From Halobacteriales archaeon QH_7_66_36 (GTDB lineage: Archaea; Halobacteriota; Halobacteria; Halobacteriales; Haloarculaceae): a DNA stretch of 64,000 nucleotides. How positions within the stretch are numbered: position 1 is the first letter of the stretch; every line of letters starts with the position of its first letter. The notes beneath the pieces were generated by a model that did no database searches, was not told the origin of the DNA, and was given only the letters and a program-made list of their open reading frames with translations. The position numbers and the translations under genes are program-made. Shown piece after piece: positions 42,217 to 50,531 of this stretch. Location: positions 244,170 to 308,169 of the forward strand of contig PXQV01000015.1 of assembly GCA_003021175.1 (NCBI GenBank), in the 5' to 3' direction.

Positions 42217-43033
42217 ACGGAACAGCGAGATACCTGTTGCCGAACAGTTCTCCAGCATCCAAGGAGAAGGTCGGTATATGGGCCATCCATCGATCTTTCT
42301 TAGGACTGCCGGATGCAACTTCCTCTGTGGGGGATACCAAGCTGCGGAAGCCTATGATGGAACCGAATACGAAAACCAGACCCGGGCAATGGCTGAGAAG
42401 ATGGGTGAAGGAGATGCGAACTGGGTCTGCGATACTATCGCTGAATGGATGGACGGTGAAGGACGCGAGGTAGCAGAATTATATGAGGAGTGGGACGAAA
42501 ACGGATTTCTGGATAAAATCGAAGACGGAAGCCATATCGTCCTTACTGGTGGAGAACCACTCCTTCACCAAGACGCTATAACAAGTTTTCTTGATTATGT
42601 AGAAGCCCAAGGATATGATCCGTTCGTAGAAGTTGAGACAAATGCTTCGATATACCCGTCTGAAGATTTCAGAAGCCATGTTGATCAGTACAACCTGAGT
42701 CCGAAACTCAGCAATTCAGGATTGAAAGAAGACCTCAGATACAACCCTGAAATCATAGAACAATACGTCAAGGACTTCACTGGAACTCAAGACGAGGCGA
42801 ACACTGATTTCAAGTTTGTAGTGGGAAGTACGGAGGATTGGCGAGAGATAGAATCACAGTTTTTGGACAGGTTCGATATACCGCGAGAAAATACCTTCTT
42901 AATGCCCGCTGGTGCAGATCAAGAAGAACTTGGTCTGACTCGGGAAGATGTAGCAGATCTTGCTATCAACAACTCGGTTAAATTCACGGAAAGACTTCAA
43001 ATCGTAATTTGGGACGAAGCCACAGGTGTATGA
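42209..43033 (+). CDS. queE: 7-carboxy-7-deazaguanine synthase with expanded cluster loop
   Basis: The 274-residue radical SAM protein has the QueE start EQFSSIQGEG, TAGCNFLCGG and later WVCDT, so the cluster motif is Cys36-x3-Cys40-x33-Cys74. Then come LTGGEPLLHQ, VEVETNAS and LSPKLSNS. Most QueE proteins have CxxxCxxC (or a shorter insertion); here about 31 residues are inserted between Cys2 and Cys3. It makes CDG, the third step to preQ0. ATG at 42209 lies inside the queD tail; translational coupling is likely. Confidence 0.88.
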   Translation: MNERNSEIPVAEQFSSIQGEGRYMGHPSIFLRTAGCNFLCGGYQAAEAYDGTEYENQTRAMAEKMGEGDANWVCDTIAEWMDGEGREVAELYEEWDENGFLDKIEDGSHIVLTGGEPLLHQDAITSFLDYVEAQGYDPFVEVETNASIYPSEDFRSHVDQYNLSPKLSNSGLKEDLRYNPEIIEQYVKDFTGTQDEANTDFKFVVGSTEDWREIESQFLDRFDIPRENTFLMPAGADQEELGLTREDVADLAINNSVKFTERLQIVIWDEATGV

Positions 43034-43036
43034 TAT

Positions 43037-43720
43037 ATGACTGAAAAGAACACAACCACGAAAGCATTCGTACTGCTCTCAGGAGGCATTGACTCTGCGG
43101 TCTGTCTCCAAAAAGCATTAAATCAACACGATGAGGTGGAGGCTATCCATTTCAACTACGGCCAGCAAACAGAAGAGATTGAACGAGGCAACGCCCAGAA
43201 ACAAGTGGAACAGGCAGGAATACCTCTCCACGTCTGCGACTACCCGACGGTCTTCAAGGAATTTGCAGAAGGCACAATCGAGGACAAGGAGTACGACAGA
43301 GAAAATATCGCGGAAGAAGGCCATAGTGTGGGATATGTACCTCAGAGAAATCTCCACCTCCTGGTTACAGCAGCTGCAACCGCTGAGCATCACACCGAGA
43401 CGGGCCAAAAAATAGTGCTGTACCACGGTGCTCAGCAAGGGGACGAAGAAGACTATCCTGATTGTAGACCGATATTTATGCAGGCCGCGGAAAAGGCCGT
43501 CAATAGATCCACTGATCAGCATGAGATCGAGATTGAGACGCCAATTATTGATCTCTCCAAGGAGGATGTTCTTCGTCTTGGAGACGAACTTGGTGTTAAG
43601 TGGGAACTGACATTCAGTTGCTACAACGATAAAGAGGGAAAGCCATGTGGTGAATGCCCTGCTTGTGTAGAACGGAAAGAAGCGTTCGATGAGGTCGAGA
43701 TAACAGACCCTGTCATGTGA
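43037..43720 (+). CDS. queC: 7-cyano-7-deazaguanine (preQ0) synthase
   Basis: The 227-residue PP-loop ATPase has SGGIDS (15-20), HFNYGQQ, VPQRNL and the C-terminal zinc cysteines 195, 204, 207 and 210. It converts CDG to preQ0 with ATP and ammonia, completing the pathway. It begins 3 bases after queE and is followed after 6 bases by the nuclease-like gene. QueC-like proteins also occur in other defence systems (Qat), but the adjacent folE, queD and queE show that preQ0 is made here. Confidence 0.92.
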   Translation: MTEKNTTTKAFVLLSGGIDSAVCLQKALNQHDEVEAIHFNYGQQTEEIERGNAQKQVEQAGIPLHVCDYPTVFKEFAEGTIEDKEYDRENIAEEGHSVGYVPQRNLHLLVTAAATAEHHTETGQKIVLYHGAQQGDEEDYPDCRPIFMQAAEKAVNRSTDQHEIEIETPIIDLSKEDVLRLGDELGVKWELTFSCYNDKEGKPCGECPACVERKEAFDEVEITDPVM

Positions 43721-43726
43721 TCTTAG

Positions 43727-44794
43727 ATGAACGAGACAGATAACCCGAGTGAGAAGGCCATCGAGGATATTCTCGCCCGAAACCCAGATATCACTGAGGA
43801 GATACTGGGAATAGAGGCCGGGCGTCTTGTTCTAGTTAATCGACAAGAGGTCCTCCCCTCTGGAAGATCGGATTTGGTCTTCCGCCATGGGAACGAATTA
43901 ATTCTGATTGAGTTGAAAGTAGAACCATTAGAGTCTAGTCACATTGAACAGATCCGGAAATATGTTCCCTACTATCAGGAAAAGATTGAGACAGGGGATA
44001 TTGTGGATATCGAATCTATCTCTCCTGTGCTTGTTGTACCATCTGTTTCTAACGGATTAAGCAGAGAAGACGTTCCAGACGATGTGGAGGTCGCCCTATT
44101 CAGTTTGCCAGATGTCCTAGATAGGTTTCAAGACTCTGTATTCTCGAACTTGAGGAATTTTGAAGCTGCTGGGGCCCAAACTGGGGTTAATCACCTTTCG
44201 TTGGTTAGCGGCCTGATTGAATTCATAGGTCAAAGTGATGAGCCAGTCACGGTTCAGGAGTGTGCAGACAAATACGGCAAGATCGGAAAAGGAGAAACAA
44301 ACCATCCGAGGAATAGGATACGGAAATTTCTGCGTATTACCTCCGCACTCAATCTTACTCAAGAGTCAAGCAATGAATTGCTTTTGACTGATAGAGGGAA
44401 AAAGTATGATGAAGCGATGAGTGAGATGGTTTGGAAAGTTTCTCAGGAACAGGCTGATCTCGTGATTGACCAGTTGTATTCCTCACCCTTTTCAAACCAA
44501 ATAACGTTTAGTTTGGTTGCTCTACTTGATGCGATATTTGCGGTGTCTAAGAATTCGCATCCCGTTCCACGAGATGATTTACAGGACTATTTTGCTGTGA
44601 GAGTAGGTAAAGCGACTGATTGGAGTGATAGTTCTCGAAGGGATGCGGTAAAGTGGCTTGGGAATTATCTCGAAGAACTTGGTCTGATTAAAGAAGTAGA
44701 TCAGCAGTACTATCTGCTTCCTGAAGGGCTTAGGGTGATCTCCTATTTCCAGATAGAGAAAGGAAAAGAGATGATTCGGTCAGTTGGCAACTGA
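43727..44794 (+). CDS. PD-(D/E)XK nuclease candidate (NucS/DUF91-like) with winged-helix tail
   Basis: The 355-residue protein has an N-terminal nuclease signature: ILARNPDITEEILG, then SGRSDLVF with Asp49, and LIELKVE with Glu62 and Lys64 (D-x12-E-x-K). This is the pattern of NucS/DUF91-type PD-(D/E)XK domains. The C-terminal 200 residues look like tandem winged helices (NRIRKFLRITSALNL, KWLGNYLEELGLIKE). Sitting 6 bases after queC, it is a candidate endonuclease that cuts unmodified DNA. Its role is inferred from motif and position. Confidence 0.7.
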   Translation: MNETDNPSEKAIEDILARNPDITEEILGIEAGRLVLVNRQEVLPSGRSDLVFRHGNELILIELKVEPLESSHIEQIRKYVPYYQEKIETGDIVDIESISPVLVVPSVSNGLSREDVPDDVEVALFSLPDVLDRFQDSVFSNLRNFEAAGAQTGVNHLSLVSGLIEFIGQSDEPVTVQECADKYGKIGKGETNHPRNRIRKFLRITSALNLTQESSNELLLTDRGKKYDEAMSEMVWKVSQEQADLVIDQLYSSPFSNQITFSLVALLDAIFAVSKNSHPVPRDDLQDYFAVRVGKATDWSDSSRRDAVKWLGNYLEELGLIKEVDQQYYLLPEGLRVISYFQIEKGKEMIRSVGN

Positions 44795-44805
44795 TAGTCA
44801 GAGAG

Positions 44806-45132
44806 TCATTCACAGAAGCAGTGGACGGGGCCTGAATTTCCTTCCTCTTTTTGTGCTTCAATCTCGCAAACAAAGTATTCTCCCTCGGGGTAAATGACGA
44901 ATCGGTCTTCTTCAGCATTTTCAATACGATCCACATTCTCTACGTCCCATTCTGCGTCCTCATTCCCTCTCCAGGTGTAGTATTGATCTTCGTCCTCTAC
45001 AGCAAAGTCCAGTGTCCCATTTCCACTACCAAGAATGTGCTCGACTCCCTCAAGAACAGTTCTCTGTGAGACCTGGGGCATATACCCCTCTACGGTTGCA
45101 CGGGACAAATTGGTTTGGATTACTGAATTCAT
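44806..45132 (-). CDS. Small acidic hypothetical protein
   Basis: The 108-residue protein is acidic and beta-rich (TLDFAVEDEDQYYTWRGNED, then FVIYPEGEYFVCEIEAQ) and ends with CFCE. It converges with the nuclease gene (11-bp gap) and is divergent from the HerA-like ATPase gene at 45186 (53-bp gap). I do not recognise the family. An immunity, inhibitor or accessory role cannot be read from the sequence. Confidence 0.5.
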   Translation of the reverse strand: MNSVIQTNLSRATVEGYMPQVSQRTVLEGVEHILGSGNGTLDFAVEDEDQYYTWRGNEDAEWDVENVDRIENAEEDRFVIYPEGEYFVCEIEAQKEEGNSGPVHCFCE

Positions 45133-45185
45133 CCGAACAAAGCCCTATCTGAACATCCAGAATATTTCCCTCTTTTGTATCGTTT

Positions 45186-47198
45186 ATGTCTGGTTCGAGC
45201 CGTGATCAACCGAATATAGAATCACTCCTGCGACAGTTGACCACAGAAGGATTGACTGATGATGAGAAGGTACGGAACTCGGTTATCGCAGCCGCCCTTT
45301 CCCAGAATGACTCTGTTAGAAACTCCTTGTCGAAAGCTCTCCTCGGAAAGATAGTGCAGCATTGGCAGTACCCCTTCAACCCACGAACCACGTTTGGAAG
45401 TATTGGAGTCGGCAAAACGTTCGATAGTCGTCCGTTCTATCTCTCGGAAGAGAACCTCATCAGGCATCTCTTAGCTGTAGGACAGTCCGGCTCTGGGAAG
45501 ACCACTCTCTTCTACAGTTTGATGAGCGAGGTCGAGAAGCCGTTCTGGGCGTTCGATTTGAAGCAGGATTACCGTCATCTCATCCACGATCTAGATCTTC
45601 TGGTGTTGCCGTGGACTGAGCTAAAGTTCAATCCTCTCAGGCCTCCGGAAGATGTCCCGCCGAGGAGGTGGGCTCAGGTTTTCGCAGAAATATTCGGTCA
45701 TGCCACGTCGCTTCTCAGTGGTTCGAAGAATTACTTGATGAAGAAGATTATCGAGCTCTACACGCTGTACAACTTGTTTGACAAGGTTTCGGAGCCGTAC
45801 CCGAGTCTCCATGAGCTGGAGTTCTTGATCAAGAAGGACAAGATCAACTTTGTCAGGAAGTCGTCGGATTACCGTGACACGCTTCTCAACCGTTTGGAGG
45901 CGATGAACCTGGTCGCGGGAACCGTCTTCGACTGTAGCCAGGGTTACGCAGTAGATGAACTACTTCAGAGGAACGTTGTCTTCGAGTTCGACGGTCTTTC
46001 CCGAGACGTTCAGAACTTCCTGATGGAGATTCTCTTTGCCTACGTCTATGAGTACAGGATCAGTCAGAACCACCGCAGTAGTGGTTTGAACCATTTGTTT
46101 TTCCTTGATGAGGGGAAGCGTGTCTTCAGTGTGTACAAGGAGAGGCAGGATGCCGCAGGTATTCCTGAGATTGATGAGTTGACGGCTAAGATGCGAGAGT
46201 TCGGGGAAGGATTGGTGGTCGCGGATCAGGAAGCAAGTAAGTTGACGGATTCGATCAAGGCGAATACCTACACTAAATTCCTCCTACCTACAGCCGATCA
46301 GAAGCAGTTCCAAGCAGTCACAGAGGCGATGAACCTGTCTGAGAGGCAGGCGGAGTTCGCACAGCAGCTTGAAACAGGAGAGGCAATCATCCAGGTCGGA
46401 AGCCGTGGCCCGGTCCCGGTCAAACTCCACAACTACGAGATAGAAAAGACCGTCACCGACAGAGAACTGGAAAAACAGCAGGCCGAGGAGTGGAGCCAGC
46501 TTTCGCATGAGATTCGGAAGACCACGAAGCGGTTCGACTCCCGTATCGCTCCTGGAAGATCAGAGGAAGTACCGGAACCCCGTATCCCGGACGATCCTAC
46601 GGAAGCACAGGTTTCCGAACTTGGGAATCGGCTTCTGAAAGACGTGGTTGAGAACCCGTTCAAGCCTCTCACCGAGCGTTACGAGCGTTTCTCCAGCAGT
46701 TACAAGGGAAACAAGGCGAAGAACGAGCTTGTCGACCAAGGACTCGTCATAGAACGCAACGTCAAATCGGATGAAAGCAAGCGAAAGCTGCTGCAACTGA
46801 CAGAGAAAGGCCGTGACTACGTCGAAGACAGTCTAGATCTGGACACGAAACACCAGGGCCGAGGCGGGATCATCCACCGCTACTGGCAACACCAGATCAA
46901 GGAAACATTCGAAGAACAGGGTTGGGCCGCGGAACTCGAAGTCTTCGACGCCGATGTCTACGCCAACACGGGAGAGAAAGAGATTATCGTAGAAGTAGCG
47001 ATGGGGGACAACAAGCGGGAGATCCAGCATTTGAAACAGCACCTGGAAACAGGGTTCGATAAGGTACGGGTCGCCGCTCGGAACCAAGAGGTATTGGAAG
47101 GATTGAAGCAGAGGATCGACGAGGAAGGGTTAGCTACGGATCGGGTGGCGTTTCGACTGGTTCGAGAGTTCAGAGAGTCAGAGATAGGGCCGTTGTAG
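45186..47198 (+). CDS. HerA/TraD-like DNA-pumping ATPase with C-terminal nuclease-like domain
   Basis: The 670-residue protein has Walker A GQSGSGKT (99-106) and Walker B LFFLDEGKRVF. FDLKQDYRH and GLVVADQEASKL are typical of HerA/TraD-like hexameric pumps. A winged-helix segment follows (about 500-555), then a PD-(D/E)XK-like fold (YWQHQIKETFEEQGW, then EKEIIVEVAMGDNKREI with Glu-x-x near the core). It is a second transfer-type ATPase besides the VirD4-like protein and may be a plasmid-type coupling or defence nuclease. The gene is GC-mixed, being richer toward its 3' end. Confidence 0.75.
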   Translation: MSGSSRDQPNIESLLRQLTTEGLTDDEKVRNSVIAAALSQNDSVRNSLSKALLGKIVQHWQYPFNPRTTFGSIGVGKTFDSRPFYLSEENLIRHLLAVGQSGSGKTTLFYSLMSEVEKPFWAFDLKQDYRHLIHDLDLLVLPWTELKFNPLRPPEDVPPRRWAQVFAEIFGHATSLLSGSKNYLMKKIIELYTLYNLFDKVSEPYPSLHELEFLIKKDKINFVRKSSDYRDTLLNRLEAMNLVAGTVFDCSQGYAVDELLQRNVVFEFDGLSRDVQNFLMEILFAYVYEYRISQNHRSSGLNHLFFLDEGKRVFSVYKERQDAAGIPEIDELTAKMREFGEGLVVADQEASKLTDSIKANTYTKFLLPTADQKQFQAVTEAMNLSERQAEFAQQLETGEAIIQVGSRGPVPVKLHNYEIEKTVTDRELEKQQAEEWSQLSHEIRKTTKRFDSRIAPGRSEEVPEPRIPDDPTEAQVSELGNRLLKDVVENPFKPLTERYERFSSSYKGNKAKNELVDQGLVIERNVKSDESKRKLLQLTEKGRDYVEDSLDLDTKHQGRGGIIHRYWQHQIKETFEEQGWAAELEVFDADVYANTGEKEIIVEVAMGDNKREIQHLKQHLETGFDKVRVAARNQEVLEGLKQRIDEEGLATDRVAFRLVREFRESEIGPL

Positions 47199-47235
47199 AG
47201 TGTTCTGGGGTTTCTGTTGTGGTGAGATTCAAAGG

Positions 47236-47409
47236 TTAAGCTCTTGAGAATTTTAATCCTGCCCAACTGAAGAACAGTCCCAAGAAAAATAGGATAAGAC
47301 GGCTCCCAAGGTCGATATCTGGTGCTAGAAAGGCAGCAATGATTGCTCCTGCTCCTATTAGAACGGCCATCGCTGTTCCCGACAGCAGAGCGTTTGCATC
47401 ACCAGCCAT
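47236..47409 (-). CDS. Small two-helix membrane protein
   Basis: A 57-residue frame on the minus strand runs from ATG at 47409 to TAA at 47236. It encodes two hydrophobic helices (ALLSGTAMAVLIGAGAIIAA and RLILFFLGLFFSWAGL) joined by PDIDLGS. It fills the otherwise empty 320-bp gap between the HerA-like ATPase and the next gene, and an AT-rich promoter-like tract lies upstream. No family is recognised; small double-spanning proteins of this kind are common on haloarchaeal elements. Confidence 0.55.
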   Translation of the reverse strand: MAGDANALLSGTAMAVLIGAGAIIAAFLAPDIDLGSRLILFFLGLFFSWAGLKFSRA

Positions 47410-47517
47410 GTTCTATCAGGTAGGTATAACTCATTTGTTATAACTTATACCGATCAGCAAGAGGCAAACATCTCTACTGAAACAAATTGAAAAGGCTCGT
47501 TGTCCTCTATAATATCA

Positions 47518-48288
47518 ATGAAAGCCGTAGTGAAGGGCGAAACCCATCTCTCTAAGAAGGATAAGCAGGCCTTGATGCAGATGGATCTCTCTGAGTTTGA
47601 CGCGGTTTTCAGAGAGGGGTATGATACGGATTATTTCAAACGAGATATCACTTCGATGTACGCCCTGTTTGGTATCGGCCACCTGGTTTACGGAGCTACG
47701 TTCGGGCGACTGTACTTTTCTCTTGATGAGATGAAGGAGGATGCAGAGGAGAAGGGTGTTGGCTTTCATGACGAGATTGATTCTTCAGTCCGTGAAACCT
47801 ATGAGATGGTTTCGGTGAAGAAACAGATTCTGCTACTTATCTTGTCACCGTTCCTGGGAATGTTGATACTCGGCTTGGTATCGGCCCCGTTCCAAATTTT
47901 CTTGCCTGATCTATCACCGATGCTAACCGTTCTTACAGGGTATGTGGCGGGATTAGCAGTAATCCTGTTTTTCGGGTTTGTGTGGGCGCTGGGCTTCTTC
48001 ATGCTGATCGTCGACGAAGTCATGTACGACCGAGATGAACACATGGCAGAGAACATCATCGAAATTTCTGAAGAGGAGGGTTATGAAAAAGTGCTCGTGA
48101 GCTGTGGAGGAGAACACCTGTCAGGCATCTCCTCGTACTTGGAAGAGAACGGCTGGGAGACAGAAGAACGTACAACTGACAGCCCCATAGGAAAGGTACT
48201 GTTGTGGAAGGACAAAGTACTCAGTGCAGTACTCAATCCCCGAAACACCCTGAGTAAGGCGGTTTCCAAGATTAGGAGCAGCATTTAG
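47518..48288 (+). CDS. TraB/PrgY-like membrane protein
   Basis: The 256-residue protein opens with AVVKGETHLSKKDKQAL, then a helical segment. Two transmembrane helices (about 115-140 and 150-175) follow, and a C-terminal piece with YEKVLVSCGGEHLSGISSYLEENGWE. The first and last motifs resemble the TraB/PrgY family (pheromone shutdown-like, found in archaea), in shortened and rearranged form. An AT-rich box about 60 bases upstream of ATG 47518 may be its promoter. Function on the element is unknown. Confidence 0.5.
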   Translation: MKAVVKGETHLSKKDKQALMQMDLSEFDAVFREGYDTDYFKRDITSMYALFGIGHLVYGATFGRLYFSLDEMKEDAEEKGVGFHDEIDSSVRETYEMVSVKKQILLLILSPFLGMLILGLVSAPFQIFLPDLSPMLTVLTGYVAGLAVILFFGFVWALGFFMLIVDEVMYDRDEHMAENIIEISEEEGYEKVLVSCGGEHLSGISSYLEENGWETEERTTDSPIGKVLLWKDKVLSAVLNPRNTLSKAVSKIRSSI

Positions 48289-48376
48289 GATTATTTATTT
48301 AAATATCTTAGACTAGTTTTCTCTTGAAAAGCCAAACGAAGGAAGGAAAGAGCAAAGCAACTGGATAGAGACCCTA

Positions 48377-48421
48377 GAATCGTTCGTTCCACGGACGAAG
48401 AGTCCAATCTACGAACGGTTC
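48377..48421. repeat. Nested inverted repeat before second recombinase
   Basis: GAATCGTTCG (48377-48386) pairs with CGAACGGTTC (48412-48421) at 9 of 10 positions. Inside lies a perfect hairpin GGAC-gaaga-GTCC (48393-48405). An 11-bp direct repeat, gttcaatggac, occurs at 48418-48428 and 48492-48502. Located 150-190 bp before a tyrosine recombinase, this may be a recombination site or its control region. Confidence 0.45.
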
Positions 48422-48569
48422 AATGGACATCAAGTGAGACCGGGTGCAAAAGAAAGCCGACAAACAATCTCCCCGGCCAAGTGAACCCAGTGTTCAATGG
48501 ACCAACCATCCAACTGAATCATGGTGTCTCCTCTTCTTCCTTCTCTCTAATCACCGTGAATTCAAGAAT

Positions 48570-49811
48570 ATGACCACAACCGAATACATCAACGTGTCCA
48601 AAGCTCTTCAAAACCTAGAAAATGAAGTTTCTAAGCAGAACTTCGAGGCGGTCCGAGACCTAATCAACCACGCTGCGGCAGAGGGCATCGGTGAAAGCCA
48701 GCAGCAACGCCACATCTACGCCTGGAAGACCGTACTGAAAAAATTCGCACCGGAAGATTTCCAGATACGTGGAGCCTCCGAACAGGAACTCAAGACTCTT
48801 GTCGCAGCTCTAAACAGGAGTGAATACGCCGAGGCAACTAAGCACAAGTTCCGATGTGCGATCAAGAAGCTGTACACGGTCGAAAACCGGGGACAAGCAC
48901 CCGATAAAATCCAGTTCTTCTCGGTTCACAAGAACAATAAACCGACTTCCGTTTCTCGTGAGGATCTCTTCACAAAAAATGAATTGAAGCGGTTGCTTCG
49001 GAACTTCACCAGCACCCGAGACCGAGCATTCACCTACGTTCTTTACGAGTCTGCGGCCCGGCCAGGAGAACTACTTTCTCGGAATATTGGGGACTTTACC
49101 ACGAACGAGAAAGGCGACTTCATCTTCCTTGAGGGGGCCAAAGGAACTCCCGACAGGACAAACCAGCTCGTCCGATCAGGGAGACCCTTGCGTGAATGGA
49201 TTACGTCACATCCGCTTGGTGGAGAACCTGGAGATATTGAAGACCCGAACGCACCTCTATGGGTGAAGACGGAACAGCAGGCGTGCAAAAACTGTGGCAA
49301 GATACCGCACCGCCACAAGGATTCCTGTAACTACGAACCCGCTCTTGCGGATCGGCTGAAATACGACGCCTTCACCAGGGGATTCAAGTCCGCATGTGAG
49401 AAGGCGGATATCCCGAAGAATAAGCGGCGGCCGTACAACCTGCGGCACACCCGTTTGACTGAGGTTGCGACGTTTATGGGATACGAGCAGTTGAACAAGT
49501 TCGCGGGCTGGAAGCCTGGAAGTGACCGGGCCAAGGTCTACGTCCACTTGAACAACGATGACGTCAATAGAGCGATCAGGGAGCAGTATGGTCTCAGCGG
49601 TGATGAAGACGAGGACAAGAACAAGGAGTGTCCATTTTGTGGGACAGAAAATGAGTCACAGCACAGTGAGTGCCGTCAATGTGGAAGACCGCTCAGTCTG
49701 AAAGATGAGGATGAAATGGAAGAGAAACAGGACATCTTGGAGCGGTTAGCCGAACTGGATGAAAAAGGCGTGTTGGAAAAGCTTGGAGACTTGGATGGGC
49801 TGGAAGAGTGA
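48570..49811 (+). CDS. Second tyrosine recombinase with zinc-ribbon tail
   Basis: The 413-residue recombinase has an N-terminal core-binding domain. Its catalytic residues are in SAARPGELLSRN (Arg), YNLRHTRLTEVATFMG (His-x-x-Arg region) and KVYVHL (Tyr). A Cys/His insertion (CKNCGKIPHRHKDSC) interrupts the catalytic domain, and a C-terminal zinc ribbon (CPFCG...CRQCGRPL) with a coiled coil follows. Related haloarchaeal proteins are found on plasmids and proviruses. It could resolve multimers or drive inversion rather than integrate the element. ATG 48570 is chosen; the frame extends upstream without homology. Confidence 0.85.
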   Translation: MTTTEYINVSKALQNLENEVSKQNFEAVRDLINHAAAEGIGESQQQRHIYAWKTVLKKFAPEDFQIRGASEQELKTLVAALNRSEYAEATKHKFRCAIKKLYTVENRGQAPDKIQFFSVHKNNKPTSVSREDLFTKNELKRLLRNFTSTRDRAFTYVLYESAARPGELLSRNIGDFTTNEKGDFIFLEGAKGTPDRTNQLVRSGRPLREWITSHPLGGEPGDIEDPNAPLWVKTEQQACKNCGKIPHRHKDSCNYEPALADRLKYDAFTRGFKSACEKADIPKNKRRPYNLRHTRLTEVATFMGYEQLNKFAGWKPGSDRAKVYVHLNNDDVNRAIREQYGLSGDEDEDKNKECPFCGTENESQHSECRQCGRPLSLKDEDEMEEKQDILERLAELDEKGVLEKLGDLDGLEE

Positions 49812-49868
49812 TTTCTGGTTCTCCCTCACCTATTTAAATCTTGGACAGTATTGTTGACCGTAGTCACT

Positions 49869-50531
49869 ATGATTGACCAAGATGAGTCTGGTATCCTGCT
49901 TCCAATACCTCTAGGAGAGAAACGAATATTCCGAAACCAGTCAATGGACGACATCCTCGAACTATTATACCGCAACCCTCACAGCGAATTCGGTATCCGC
50001 CAACTCCGAGAAATCACAGAGCACGGAGCCAAAACCGTAGACACAGCAATCACACTCTTCACCCAACTCGGTGTCATTACCACTCGGAGAGATGGAAACA
50101 AGAAACTGGTCAGCATCAACAGAGACCGGGTTCAAAAGCCAGATGATCCGATCCTCGAAATCTCTCAGGAAGAGTTCCGGAACCCAGTGAAGGCTTTCCT
50201 CGACGAAGTTGATCAAGCAGAAGCAGAGATCGTCGGTACAATATTGTTCGGCAGCGTGGCCAGGGGTGAAGCTGACAGAGCCAGCGATATAGACCTCCAA
50301 GTAATCGTCTCAGGAGAACTGACCGAGGCGAGGAGAGAACTCCACGGCATCAGGCAGGAAGTGGAGGGCCAGAAGTTCGATGGAGAGCGTTACGAGCTAC
50401 AGCTCCTCGTTGAATCCGTGGGAAGTGCAGAGAGCTACGGCGAAAAACTTCGAGAAATCTTCTCAGAGGGCATCAAGCTGAGGAAAACAGACGAACTGGA
50501 AAATGTCAAGGAGGCGGTTTTCAATGGATGA
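49869..50531 (+). CDS. MNT-type nucleotidyltransferase with HTH (antitoxin-like)
   Basis: The 220-residue protein has an N-terminal winged helix (SMDDILELLYRNPHSEFGIR, then TVDTAITLFTQLGVI). A minimal nucleotidyltransferase domain follows with FGSVARGEADRASDIDLQV, the GSx10DxD signature. MNT proteins neutralise HEPN toxins, in some systems by AMPylating them. The HEPN gene follows with an 8-base overlap, forming a HEPN-MNT pair. The HTH probably autoregulates the pair. Confidence 0.85.
   Translation: MIDQDESGILLPIPLGEKRIFRNQSMDDILELLYRNPHSEFGIRQLREITEHGAKTVDTAITLFTQLGVITTRRDGNKKLVSINRDRVQKPDDPILEISQEEFRNPVKAFLDEVDQAEAEIVGTILFGSVARGEADRASDIDLQVIVSGELTEARRELHGIRQEVEGQKFDGERYELQLLVESVGSAESYGEKLREIFSEGIKLRKTDELENVKEAVFNG

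Noticed and set aside
43037-43720. QueC as a Qat-type defence protein rather than preQ0 synthase
   Set aside because: folE, queD and queE are adjacent and complete, and the typical QatA/QatB/QatD partners are absent.
24452-44794. Search for a DNA methyltransferase to make this ordinary BREX or DISARM
   Set aside because: No SAM-dependent methylase motifs (FxGxG with NPPY/DPPY) were seen in any product, so a standard methylation-based assignment was not adopted.
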